Source: an uncultured Mordavella sp. (lineage in GTDB: Bacteria > Bacillota > Clostridia > Lachnospirales > Lachnospiraceae). From it: 13,317 bases of DNA. Where the stretch lies: positions 1 to 13,317 of the forward strand of contig CABPCP010000074.1 in assembly GCA_902406105.1 (NCBI GenBank), in the 5' to 3' direction. The position numbers and the translations under genes are program-made. Shown here piece after piece: positions 1-10,449 of this stretch (the first letter of the stretch is position 1; each line of letters opens with the position of its first letter). Under the pieces are notes generated by a model. That model searched no databases. It was given only the letters and a program-made list of their open reading frames with translations, and was not told where the DNA came from.

Positions 1-16
1 GGTGGTGTGAGAGGAC

Positions 17-43
17 GGAAATTCCTCAATCAGAGGAATTTCC
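17..43. repeat. Perfect 11-bp inverted repeat, possible terminator of an upstream gene
   Basis: Bases 17-27 are the exact reverse complement of bases 33-43, with a 5-base loop (AATCA). After a single bulged C at 16, four more pairs can form (12-15 with 44-47). No T-run follows on the plus strand, so it is not a textbook intrinsic terminator. It could still end a transcript entering from the left, or act as an operator for the promoter about 25 bases downstream. The upstream gene is outside the window, so the role is unresolved. Confidence 0.5.
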
Positions 44-64
44 TCCTACTCGATTGCCAAAATG

Positions 65-73
65 TGCTACAAT
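65..73 (+). promoter_or_regulatory. Extended -10 promoter for the small membrane protein gene
   Basis: TG at 65-66, one base, then TACAAT at 68-73 form an extended -10 element (five of six matches to TATAAT). There is no good -35 at the usual 17-base spacing, which extended -10 promoters tolerate. Transcription would start near base 80, giving a leader of about 30 bases before the ATG at 110. Confidence 0.45.
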
Positions 74-109
74 GGTCTAAATCAATAGTTTGGTTTGGAG
101 GAAATAATA

Positions 110-601
110 ATGAGTGACTATTATACAGAACAGCTGATCAAAAAGCAGACAACCATGAAGGATATATGTATCAAAGCGCTGCTGGTATCATTGGCGATCG
201 TATCCGTTCTGGTGATATTCCTGTTCCCGCTGGGGATCATTGTTCCGGTGGCGGTAATTGCCGGAGTGGTTTTCCTGTTTAGGAGATTGGATGTGGAGTA
301 CGAATATCTCTATGTGAATGGAGATTTGGACATTGACAAGATCATGCATAAGGCAAAAAGAAAACGGATCTTCTCTATGAATGTGAACGATCTGGAGGTT
401 CTTGCTCCGGCGGACTCCGGAGATCTTCGGCAGTATCAGAGGGCCAAAACCTATGATTACACTTCTGGTTCCGGCCAGGGACGGATCTACGCTCTGGTAG
501 TGACGGAACGCGGACAGACGAAGAAAATTCTTTTTGAGCCAAACGATACGATCATTGAGGGATTCTATCTTCTGGCGCCCAGGAAAGTGGTCCGTGGATA
601 A
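110..601 (+). CDS. Small two-helix membrane protein (DUF6106-like), function unknown
   Basis: The protein has 163 residues. The ATG at 110 is chosen because GGAGG at 97-101 sits 8 bases upstream; the in-frame TTG at 95 overlaps that site. Residues 1-20 are polar. Residues about 22-57 are strongly hydrophobic and broken by a Pro-Leu-Gly turn, consistent with a helical hairpin in the membrane. The remaining ~105 residues are charged, end basic (PRKVVRG) and are probably cytoplasmic, with no catalytic motif I can recognise. The overall look matches short proteins annotated DUF6106 in Lachnospiraceae; that name is from memory and not certain. It lies 76 bases upstream of guaB, which has its own promoter, so a functional link is not implied. 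Confidence 0.8.
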   Translation: MSDYYTEQLIKKQTTMKDICIKALLVSLAIVSVLVIFLFPLGIIVPVAVIAGVVFLFRRLDVEYEYLYVNGDLDIDKIMHKAKRKRIFSMNVNDLEVLAPADSGDLRQYQRAKTYDYTSGSGQGRIYALVVTERGQTKKILFEPNDTIIEGFYLLAPRKVVRG

Positions 602-609
602 AGAAGTGG

Positions 610-639
610 TTGACAGACTAAGATGGAATTCGTTATTAT
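610..639 (+). promoter_or_regulatory. Sigma-A promoter for guaB
   Basis: A perfect -35 hexamer TTGACA lies at 610-615 and TATTAT (five of six matches to TATAAT) at 634-639, with an 18-base spacer. Transcription would start near 646, leaving a leader of about 32 bases. I see no purine riboswitch or convincing PurR box in this short interval. Confidence 0.7.
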
Positions 640-650
640 AGCATTTATAG

Positions 651-5277
<4,627 letters not shown>

Positions 5278-5297
5278 TGAAAAAAGGAGGAAAGGCA

Positions 5298-6326
5298 ATG
5301 GCGCAACTGTTCGGAACAACGAAAAAGGGAGAAAAAAGCTGGATTTACAGGATGAAGAATCAAAAAGGGATGGAAGTCCTGGTCAGCGATTACGGAGCTT
5401 CTATCGTAAGTCTGTACGTGCCGGACCGGCAGGGGCATCCCGTTGACGTGGTGCTGGGATATGACAGTGTGGAAGGTTATGAACAGGGGACATTGTTTTT
5501 TGGCGGTGTGATCGGAAGAGTCGCCAATCGGATCGGAGGGGCCCGGTTTTTGTTAAATGGGAATACCTATCCGTTAACGGCAAATGATCACGGAAATACG
5601 CTCCATGGAGGCCGGGATTTTACCAATCAGAGAATCTGGGAAACTTTGGAAGCAAAGGAACAGGAAGTGACTTTTTCCCTGGTGAGCCCAAATGGAGACC
5701 AGGGATTCCCAGGAGAGGTCCAGATCCAGGTGACCTATGCGCTGACAGACGACAATGAACTAAGGATCCGCTATCAGGGAAAGGCCAGGGAAGATACGGT
5801 TTTGAATCTGACCAATCACAGCTATTTTAATCTGGCGGGGCATGCAAGCGGCAGTGTAGAGGATCAGGAAGTCCAGATCCAGGCGCAGGCATTTACCCGG
5901 ACAGATGCCTGTTCGATTCCTACAGGAGAGTTTGTTCCTGTGGATGGGACACCTATGGATTTTCGCAGGAGAAAGAAGATTGGAAAAGAGATAGAGGAAG
6001 ATTATGAAGCTCTCAGCCTGGCGGGAGGTTATGATCACAATTATGTATTAGACGGCGTTGGATTGCGCAAGGTGGCGCTGATGTATGCCCAAGAGACGGG
6101 GATTGCCATGGAGGTTTCTACAGATCTTCCGGGGATGCAGTTTTATACCGCCAACTTTGTCGCGGGAGAGCGGGGCAAAGAAGGGGCTGTTTATGAAAAG
6201 AGAAGCGGAGCCTGTTTTGAGACTCAGTATTTCCCGGATTCTGTGAATCAGCATTCTTTTGAGACACCGTTGGTTCGGGGAGGGGAAATGTATGATACGG
6301 TGACGGTATACCGGTTCGTATCATGA
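5298..6326 (+). CDS. galM: Aldose 1-epimerase (galactose mutarotase)
   Basis: GalM interconverts the alpha and beta anomers of hexoses. Paired with LacZ, it turns the released beta-galactose into the alpha form used by galactokinase. The ATG at 5298 is chosen because AGGAGG at 5285-5290 is 7 bases upstream, giving 342 residues, the normal length. Earlier in-frame TTG/ATG codons at 5274 and 5277 overlap the lacZ stop and lack a site. Catalytic features are present: LHGG with His103, TNHSYFNL with His174 as the acid, the GGYDHNYVL loop, PGMQFYTAN, and Glu308 in FETQ as the base. The C-terminus ends in the usual YDTVTVYRF. It is only 20 bases from lacZ, so cotranscription is very likely. No other Leloir gene is visible. 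Confidence 0.95.
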   Translation: MAQLFGTTKKGEKSWIYRMKNQKGMEVLVSDYGASIVSLYVPDRQGHPVDVVLGYDSVEGYEQGTLFFGGVIGRVANRIGGARFLLNGNTYPLTANDHGNTLHGGRDFTNQRIWETLEAKEQEVTFSLVSPNGDQGFPGEVQIQVTYALTDDNELRIRYQGKAREDTVLNLTNHSYFNLAGHASGSVEDQEVQIQAQAFTRTDACSIPTGEFVPVDGTPMDFRRRKKIGKEIEEDYEALSLAGGYDHNYVLDGVGLRKVALMYAQETGIAMEVSTDLPGMQFYTANFVAGERGKEGAVYEKRSGACFETQYFPDSVNQHSFETPLVRGGEMYDTVTVYRFVS

Positions 6327-6375
6327 AATTCTTACAGAATCTTAAGTAACTCTTCAGATTTTAGGAAGAAAATTG

Positions 6376-6384
6376 TGATAGAAT
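6376..6384 (+). promoter_or_regulatory. Extended -10 promoter for the amidase gene
   Basis: TG at 6376-6377 followed by TAGAAT at 6379-6384 forms an extended -10 element. No good -35 is seen. Three related hexamers (CTTACA 6331, CTTAAG 6341, CTTCAG 6352) lie 10-11 bases apart just upstream, on one face of the helix, and could bind a response regulator. Transcription would start near 6391, a leader of about 25 bases. Confidence 0.5.
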
Positions 6385-6415
6385 AGTTCCAGAAATACGA
6401 ACGGAGCGGGTATGA

Positions 6416-7105
6416 ATGAAAAAGAAGGGGTACAAAAGAATCAGCTTGGCGCAGCAAAAGAGAAGAATGCGGCGAAATATCCATCTGGGCATCATGATAC
6501 TGATTTTTGTGTTATTGGCTGTGGGAGTCCTTAAAATAGCGAAACCAGACTGGTTTGGCCGTGGATATTTTGAACTGACGGGAGAAAAGATCGATGCGTC
6601 AAAGCCGGAAATTGATGTGGAACTTTTGACGGTGAATCCTTATTCCAGACCAGGAACGGAAACCGACCGGATCACAGGGATCGTGATTCACTATACAGCG
6701 AATCCGGGAGCGACAGCTATGGAAAACAGGAATTATTTTGAAGGACTGAAAGACAGCCACACAACCAGGACCAGCAGTAATTTTATTGTGGGCCTGGACG
6801 GGGAGATCGTTCAGTGCGTGCCTACCTGGGAAGTGGCTTACGCTTCTAATGACCGGAATCATGACACGGTATCTATCGAGTGCTGTCATCCGGATGAAAG
6901 CGGAAAGTTCAATGAAGCCACTTATCGTTCCATGGTACAGCTTAGCGCCTGGCTCTGCCTGAAGTTCGATCTGGGACCGGAAGATGTGATCCGCCACTAC
7001 GATGTAACCGGGAAGAACTGTCCGAAATACTTCGTAGAAAACGAGGATGCCTGGAAGCGGTTCCGAAGCGATATCCAGAGCGCCCTGGACGAGAGCGCGG
7101 AGTGA
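6416..7105 (+). CDS. Membrane-anchored N-acetylmuramoyl-L-alanine amidase (Amidase_2/PGRP fold)
   Basis: This family cleaves the amide bond between N-acetylmuramic acid and L-alanine in peptidoglycan. The 229-residue protein has a very basic N-terminus (1-20) and one hydrophobic helix (~22-41) with no obvious cleavage site, so it is probably held on the outer face of the membrane. The catalytic domain spans about 85-225. Zinc ligands can be assigned by analogy with T7 lysozyme: His92 in VIHYT, His194 in IRHYDVTGKNCP, and Cys202. Lys200 matches the T7 catalytic lysine. No SH3, LysM or other wall-binding repeat is present. GGAG at 6403-6406 lies 9 bases before the ATG. It has its own promoter and is followed by another at 7160, so it is likely monocistronic. 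Substrate and timing (growth, sporulation or recycling) cannot be told from sequence. Confidence 0.9.
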   Translation: MKKKGYKRISLAQQKRRMRRNIHLGIMILIFVLLAVGVLKIAKPDWFGRGYFELTGEKIDASKPEIDVELLTVNPYSRPGTETDRITGIVIHYTANPGATAMENRNYFEGLKDSHTTRTSSNFIVGLDGEIVQCVPTWEVAYASNDRNHDTVSIECCHPDESGKFNEATYRSMVQLSAWLCLKFDLGPEDVIRHYDVTGKNCPKYFVENEDAWKRFRSDIQSALDESAE

Positions 7106-7159
7106 TCAGGCAAAAGAGAAAGCGGGGAACAGGTTTTGAGAAAGAGATAGACAAGTACC

Positions 7160-7188
7160 TTGCGCAGTCTGCGGAATACTGGTATAAT
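7160..7188 (+). promoter_or_regulatory. Strong extended -10 promoter for the aroQ-aroK fusion gene
   Basis: TTGCGC at 7160-7165 and a perfect TATAAT at 7183-7188 have a 17-base spacer, with TG at 7180-7181 extending the -10. This is the best -10 in the window. Transcription would start near 7195, so the leader is about 75 bases. The interval 7106-7270 holds nothing else I recognise. It has an imperfect CAGGCG direct repeat (7192, 7211) and no terminator. Confidence 0.7.
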
Positions 7189-7270
7189 ACACAGGCGGCG
7201 CTCGATGGATCAGGCGCTGTCCCCTTTGCGGAAAGAGCGAGAGAGTAAGAGCAGGAAATGGGAGAAAAAC

Positions 7271-8056
7271 ATGAATGATTTAGAAATGTATAGGGAACAG
7301 CTGGCGCTTTGCGATGATAAGGTCATCGACGCGCTGGTGGAGAGAAACGCGATCGTAGAAAAGATCATGTCTTACAAGGAAGAATACGGAATGTCGATCC
7401 TGCAGCCCCAGCAGGAAGAAAAGCAAAAGCGGCGGCTGGAGGAAAAATTAACGGATAACAAATATAAAGAAGAGATTTATGACGTTTTCCGCTGTATCTT
7501 AAAAAACAGTAAGCGGATACAGGCTAGGAAGCTGTTTGATTATAATATTGTTTTGATCGGATTTATGGGAGCTGGAAAGTCTACCGTATCCGATTATCTG
7601 AGCACCATGTTCGCTATGGATATTGTGGAAATGGACCAGGTGATCGCGGAACGGGAAGAGATGAGCATTACCGATATTTTTGAGACTTATGGAGAAGAAT
7701 ATTTTCGAAATCTTGAGACAGAGCTTCTCAAAGAGATGCAGAACGGGAAGAATACCGTTATCTCCTGTGGGGGCGGCGCGGCGCTGAGAAGCCAGAATGT
7801 GGAAGAAATGAAGAAAAACGGAAGAGTAGTGCTCTTGACCGCAAGCCCGGAGGTAATCTTCGAGCGGGTAAAAGATAATGATGAAAGGCCGATTCTGGAA
7901 GGAAGGAAAGGTGTGCGGGAGATCGCGCAGCTTATGGAAGAGCGCCGGGAGAAATACGAAGCGGCGGCAGATATCGTGGTGAATACAGATAATAAAACGG
8001 TGCTTCAGGTCTGTGAAGAACTGGTACGGCGCCTGATGGAAATGGATGGAGAATAA
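7271..8056 (+). CDS. aroK: Fused chorismate mutase (AroQ type)-shikimate kinase
   Basis: The 261-residue protein carries two aromatic-pathway domains. Residues 1-~88 resemble AroQ chorismate mutase. By alignment to E. coli CM, Arg8, Arg25, Lys36, Glu49, Ser80 and Gln84 match Arg11, Arg28, Lys39, Glu52, Ser84 and Gln88, but the Asp48 and Arg51 positions are both Gln (45 and 48). Residues ~92-261 are shikimate kinase: P-loop GFMGAGKS (97-104), Asp122 and Arg146 for shikimate, GGG 167-169, and lid Arg206 (RPIL). The kinase half looks intact; mutase activity is probable but less certain. GGAG at 7261-7264 supports the ATG at 7271. The in-frame ATG at 7205 lacks a good site, and starts near 7160 precede the transcription start. 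The stop overlaps the next ATG by one base (TAATG), implying translational coupling. Confidence 0.92.
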   Translation: MNDLEMYREQLALCDDKVIDALVERNAIVEKIMSYKEEYGMSILQPQQEEKQKRRLEEKLTDNKYKEEIYDVFRCILKNSKRIQARKLFDYNIVLIGFMGAGKSTVSDYLSTMFAMDIVEMDQVIAEREEMSITDIFETYGEEYFRNLETELLKEMQNGKNTVISCGGGAALRSQNVEEMKKNGRVVLLTASPEVIFERVKDNDERPILEGRKGVREIAQLMEERREKYEAAADIVVNTDNKTVLQVCEELVRRLMEMDGE

Positions 8057-8589
8057 TGTTTGAGAGATTTTTCCCTGACCGGTATGTGGCATCTACTTAT
8101 GTTATTGATTTTGAGAAACTTTATGAAAAAGGGTTCCGGGGCCTGATTTTTGATATTGATAATACGCTGGTCCCCCATGGGGCGCCGGCGGATGATCGGG
8201 CAGTAAAACTGTTTGCGGGACTTAAAAGGATCGGTTTTTGCTGCTGTCTGATCTCCAATAACCAGGAGCTCAGGGTAAAGATGTTTAATGAGAAGATCCA
8301 GGTGGACTACATTTACAACGCGCACAAACCTTCTGTGAAAAATTACCGGAAGGCAATGGAGATCATGGGAACAGACACAAGCAATACGGTTTTTATCGGA
8401 GACCAGCTTTTTACCGATGTCTGGGGGGCAAAGCGGGCCGGGATACCCAGTATCCTGGTAAAACCGATCCATCCAAAGGAAGAGATCCAGATTGTGCTGA
8501 AGCGCTTTCTGGAAAGGATTGTCCTGCGCTCTTATGAGAAAAGCCAGAAGAAAGAAAAAAAGGTTGAAAAAAGCCGAAATCTATTATAG
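8056..8589 (+). CDS. yqeG: YqeG-family HAD phosphatase (subclass IIIA)
   Basis: This is a 177-residue cytoplasmic HAD-superfamily protein. All four HAD motifs are visible: DIDNT (Asp33 nucleophile, Asp35 acid/base), SNN at 67-69, Lys91 in HKPS, and GDQLFTD (Asp116, Asp121) for magnesium. The opening FFPDRYVASTYVID is typical of YqeG proteins. The physiological substrate is not established to my knowledge. The tail (about 155-177) is rich in lysine and glutamate and looks disordered. Its ATG overlaps the stop of the upstream fusion gene by one base, so the two form an operon. The promoter for efp overlaps its 3' end. Confidence 0.92.
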   Translation: MFERFFPDRYVASTYVIDFEKLYEKGFRGLIFDIDNTLVPHGAPADDRAVKLFAGLKRIGFCCCLISNNQELRVKMFNEKIQVDYIYNAHKPSVKNYRKAMEIMGTDTSNTVFIGDQLFTDVWGAKRAGIPSILVKPIHPKEEIQIVLKRFLERIVLRSYEKSQKKEKKVEKSRNLL

Positions 8590-8592
8590 AAT
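8564..8592 (+). promoter_or_regulatory. Sigma-A promoter for efp, overlapping the end of yqeG
   Basis: TTGAAA at 8564-8569 and TAGAAT at 8587-8592 are separated by 17 bases; each matches consensus at five of six positions. The -10 covers the yqeG stop codon. Transcription would start near 8599, giving a leader of about 53 bases that contains the hairpin at 8619-8634. Confidence 0.55.
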
Positions 8593-8618
8593 GAAAAGAG
8601 TGAGTAAGAACGTAAAAT

Positions 8619-8634
8619 GTGCGGTGTTCCGCAC
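8619..8634 (+). promoter_or_regulatory. Short hairpin in the efp leader
   Basis: GTGCGG (8619-8624) pairs with CCGCAC (8629-8634) across a TGTT loop. It ends 4 bases before the AAGGAGG ribosome site at 8639-8645. There is no T-run, so it is not a terminator. It could stabilise the mRNA 5' end or present the ribosome site. Function is inferred only from position. Confidence 0.5.
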
Positions 8635-8651
8635 GATTAAGGAGGATTATA

Positions 8652-9209
8652 ATGGTATCAGCAGGTGATTTTAAAAATGGTCTTACCGTAGAGATTGAGG
8701 GAACGGTATATCAGATTCTGGAATTTCAGCACGTAAAGCCAGGGAAAGGCGCGGCTTTTGTTCGTACAAAGCTGAAAAATATCATCAACGGAGGGGTGGT
8801 TGAGAAAACCTTCCGTCCGACAGAAAAGTTTGAGAACGCTCATATCGACCGGAAAGAGATGCAGTATCTCTATAATGATGGAGATCTGTATTATTTCATG
8901 GATACAGAGACGTTTGACCAGATTGCGGTCAATGCGGATACAGTCGGAGATTCTCTGAAGTTTGTGAAAGAGAATGAGAATGTAAAAGTAAGCTCTTACC
9001 AGGGAAGCGTATTCGCGATCGAGCCGCCGCTCAACGTAGAATTGGTGATCACAGAGACAGAGCCGGGATTCAAGGGCGATACAGCTCAGGGAGCCACAAA
9101 GCCGGCGATCGTAGAGACAGGGGCTCAGGTAATGGTTCCGCTGTTTGTTGAGCAGGATGATAAGATTAAGATTGATACCCGTACCGGAGAGTATCTGTCA
9201 AGGGTATAG
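8652..9209 (+). CDS. efp: Translation elongation factor P
   Basis: EF-P enters the ribosome between the P and E sites and relieves stalling at proline runs. The ATG at 8652 is chosen because AAGGAGG at 8639-8645 lies 6 bases upstream, giving 185 residues, the standard length; the upstream in-frame start at 8619 falls inside the leader hairpin. The N-terminal KOW-like domain carries the loop KPGKG with Lys32 at the tip. This is the position modified in other EF-Ps (5-aminopentanol at Lys32 in Bacillus subtilis). There is Lys rather than Arg, which argues against the rhamnosylation pathway. Two OB-fold domains follow, and the end [10 protein letters not shown] is typical. No modification enzyme is in the window. 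It has its own promoter and a strong terminator. Confidence 0.98.
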   Translation: MVSAGDFKNGLTVEIEGTVYQILEFQHVKPGKGAAFVRTKLKNIINGGVVEKTFRPTEKFENAHIDRKEMQYLYNDGDLYYFMDTETFDQIAVNADTVGDSLKFVKENENVKVSSYQGSVFAIEPPLNVELVITETEPGFKGDTAQGATKPAIVETGAQVMVPLFVEQDDKIKIDTRTGEYLSRV

Positions 9210-9220
9210 AGAAAATGTCA

Positions 9221-9252
9221 AAAAAGCCTTGCATTTTATGCAGGGCTTTTTT
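9221..9252 (+). terminator. Strong intrinsic terminator after efp
   Basis: Bases 9221-9234 pair with 9238-9251 (14 bp including one G-T wobble) across a 3-base TTT loop, with a T-run on the right arm. The A-run on the left arm means it could also work on the minus strand. The tail merges with a TATAAT at 9252-9257. Confidence 0.92.
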
Positions 9253-9257
9253 ATAAT
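9229..9257 (+). promoter_or_regulatory. Candidate promoter embedded in the efp terminator, for the DUF5688 gene
   Basis: A perfect TATAAT lies at 9252-9257, directly after the T-run. TTGCAT at 9229-9234, inside the terminator stem, is 17 bases upstream but matches consensus at only three positions. The leader to the ATG at 9365 would be about 100 bases. It contains GCAG/CTGC arms at 9302-9305 and 9311-9314. No better promoter is seen before 9365. Confidence 0.35.
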
Positions 9258-9364
9258 CAAAACTACCATAATATTCTTGTTTTGATTTCAAAATATCTCA
9301 GGCAGAATTCCTGCAATATTCCTAAGAAAGCAAAAGACGCGCCGCCTATTAAGAAAGGAGATCT

Positions 9365-10249
9365 ATGACTTATTATCAGTTTGTACAGGCGGTAGAAAAG
9401 AAAGTAAAGTCACAGGTAAAAGAAAGCCACGCGGTCCATATCCATACAGCGCAGAAAAATAACGGGGTATGGAGAAAAGGGCTGACCATTGAGGAGAAGG
9501 GGATCAATATCGCGCCGACGATCTATCTGGAAGAGTATTACCAGCAGTTTCAGCAGGGAAGCTCTCTGGAAAGCATTGCGGCTGATATTATGAATCTTTA
9601 TAACGAACTGCGCTTTCAAACACCCTGGAAGAGTGAGAAATTAAAGACCTATGAGGAGGTCAGAGAGAAAATCGTCTATCGCCTGATCAGCAGGGAAAGA
9701 AACCAGGAATTATTGACAAGGGTTCCCTATGTGCCTTACCTGGATCTTGCCGTTGTGTTTGCGGTTATCCTGGAGATCAGCCAGCATGGGATCGCAACCA
9801 TGCTGATCCAGGAAGAACACTTAAAAGAATGGGGCATTGACCGGGAAGAAATATGCCGGAGGGCCAGTGAAAATACCTGCCGGCTGCTTCCTGTGGATTT
9901 TCAGACCATGGGCGCGGTGATCGAGGAATTGACGGCGGTTCCCCAAATAGAGGACGAACTGAACATGTGCGTGCTGACGAACCGGATGAAGAATTACGGG
10001 GCGGCCGTTGTGCTTTACAAGGGAGAGCTTGAAGCGGTGGGCCGGATGCTGGAAGAAAATTATTATCTTCTGCCAAGCAGCGTACATGAGATGCTGATCC
10101 TGCCGGAGTCCTGCGCGCCAGAGGCGGAAGAACTGAACCAGTTGATCGTGGAGATCAATGAGGCGGTGGTAGACCCGGAAGAAGTCCTTGGGGATCACGC
10201 GTATTATTATGACAGAGAGAAAAATGAGGTTTGCTGGGAAACAATATAA
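9365..10249 (+). CDS. DUF5688-family protein, function unknown
   Basis: This is a 294-residue soluble protein with no signal peptide or membrane helix. Features I associate with DUF5688 are present: a short helical N-terminus, the stretch NNGVWRKGLTIEEKGINIAPTIYLEEYY (in part, residues ~32-59), a central region around residues 118-140 (RVPYVPYLDLAVVFAVIL), then VLTNRMKNYGAAVVLY, YYLLPSSVHEMLILPE, and a closing DHAYYYDREKNEV. The family is common, often in several copies, in Lachnospiraceae genomes. I know of no established activity and recognise no catalytic motif. AAAGGAG at 9354-9360 lies 4 bases before the ATG, which is slightly close. No clear terminator follows, so transcription may continue toward the tRNA. 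Confidence 0.85.
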   Translation: MTYYQFVQAVEKKVKSQVKESHAVHIHTAQKNNGVWRKGLTIEEKGINIAPTIYLEEYYQQFQQGSSLESIAADIMNLYNELRFQTPWKSEKLKTYEEVREKIVYRLISRERNQELLTRVPYVPYLDLAVVFAVILEISQHGIATMLIQEEHLKEWGIDREEICRRASENTCRLLPVDFQTMGAVIEELTAVPQIEDELNMCVLTNRMKNYGAAVVLYKGELEAVGRMLEENYYLLPSSVHEMLILPESCAPEAEELNQLIVEINEAVVDPEEVLGDHAYYYDREKNEVCWETI

Positions 10250-10305
10250 AGACTATAAAAAATTCTCTCCAGGATTTTCTTTACTTTATGTAAAATTTGT
10301 GGTAG

Positions 10306-10311
10306 TATAAC
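10306..10311 (+). promoter_or_regulatory. -10 element for the tRNA-Arg transcript
   Basis: TATAAC at 10306-10311 sits 28 bases before the tRNA and matches consensus at five positions. The -35 is unclear; an AT-rich inverted repeat TTTAC/GTAAA (10280-10284, 10290-10294) occupies that area. Transcription would start near 10317, inside or just before the hairpin at 10315-10334. Confidence 0.4.
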
Positions 10312-10314
10312 TAA

Positions 10315-10334
10315 GGCGGTTTTAGAAAGCCGCC
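10315..10334 (+). promoter_or_regulatory. GC-rich hairpin just upstream of tRNA-Arg
   Basis: GGCGG at 10315-10319 pairs with CCGCC at 10330-10334, extended inward by T/A pairs around TAGA. It ends 4 bases before the tRNA 5' end. It may be part of the 5' leader removed by RNase P. The same 5-bp stem sequence recurs in two arms of the tRNA. Confidence 0.45.
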
Positions 10335-10338
10335 ATAC

Positions 10339-10410
10339 GCACCCGTAGCTCAGGGGATAGAGCACCGCCCTCCGGAGGCGGGAGCGGCGGTTCGAATCCG
10401 CCCGGGTGTG
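10339..10410 (+). tRNA. tRNA-Arg, anticodon CCG
   Basis: A full cloverleaf folds by eye. Acceptor arm: 10339-10345 with 10403-10409 (one G-T pair at the end), discriminator G at 10410. D arm: GCTC 10348-10351 with GAGC 10360-10363. Anticodon arm: CCGCC 10365-10369 with GGCGG 10377-10381, loop CTCCGGA, anticodon CCG at 10372-10374, reading CGG codons. T arm: GGCGG 10386-10390 with CCGCC 10398-10402, loop TTCGAAT. The CCA end is not encoded and must be added by the nucleotidyltransferase. CGG codons are common in the neighbouring genes, for example lacZ. Confidence 0.96.
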
Positions 10411-10449
10411 TACCTTTAAAAAAGTGCATAGTACGCGGAGGTAGTCTTT

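Noticed and set aside
7160..7270. Earlier starts (7160, 7205) for the chorismate mutase-shikimate kinase gene
   Set aside because: A start at 7160 would lie upstream of the -10 and the predicted transcription start (~7195). The ATG at 7205 has no good ribosome site and adds residues unlike the chorismate mutase fold.
9302..9323. Operator made of GCAG/CTGC arms and an ATTCCT direct repeat (9307, 9318)
   Set aside because: The arms are only 4 bp and the repeat 6 bp in AT-rich sequence; without conservation data this is within chance expectation.
10258..10278. Terminator after the DUF5688 gene
   Set aside because: Only an A/T 5-bp pairing with an 11-base loop can form; it is too weak to call.
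10339..10410. tRNA-Arg as an integration site for a mobile element
   Set aside because: No second copy of the tRNA 3' end is seen in the window, no integrase or phage gene is nearby, and flanking genes look chromosomal.
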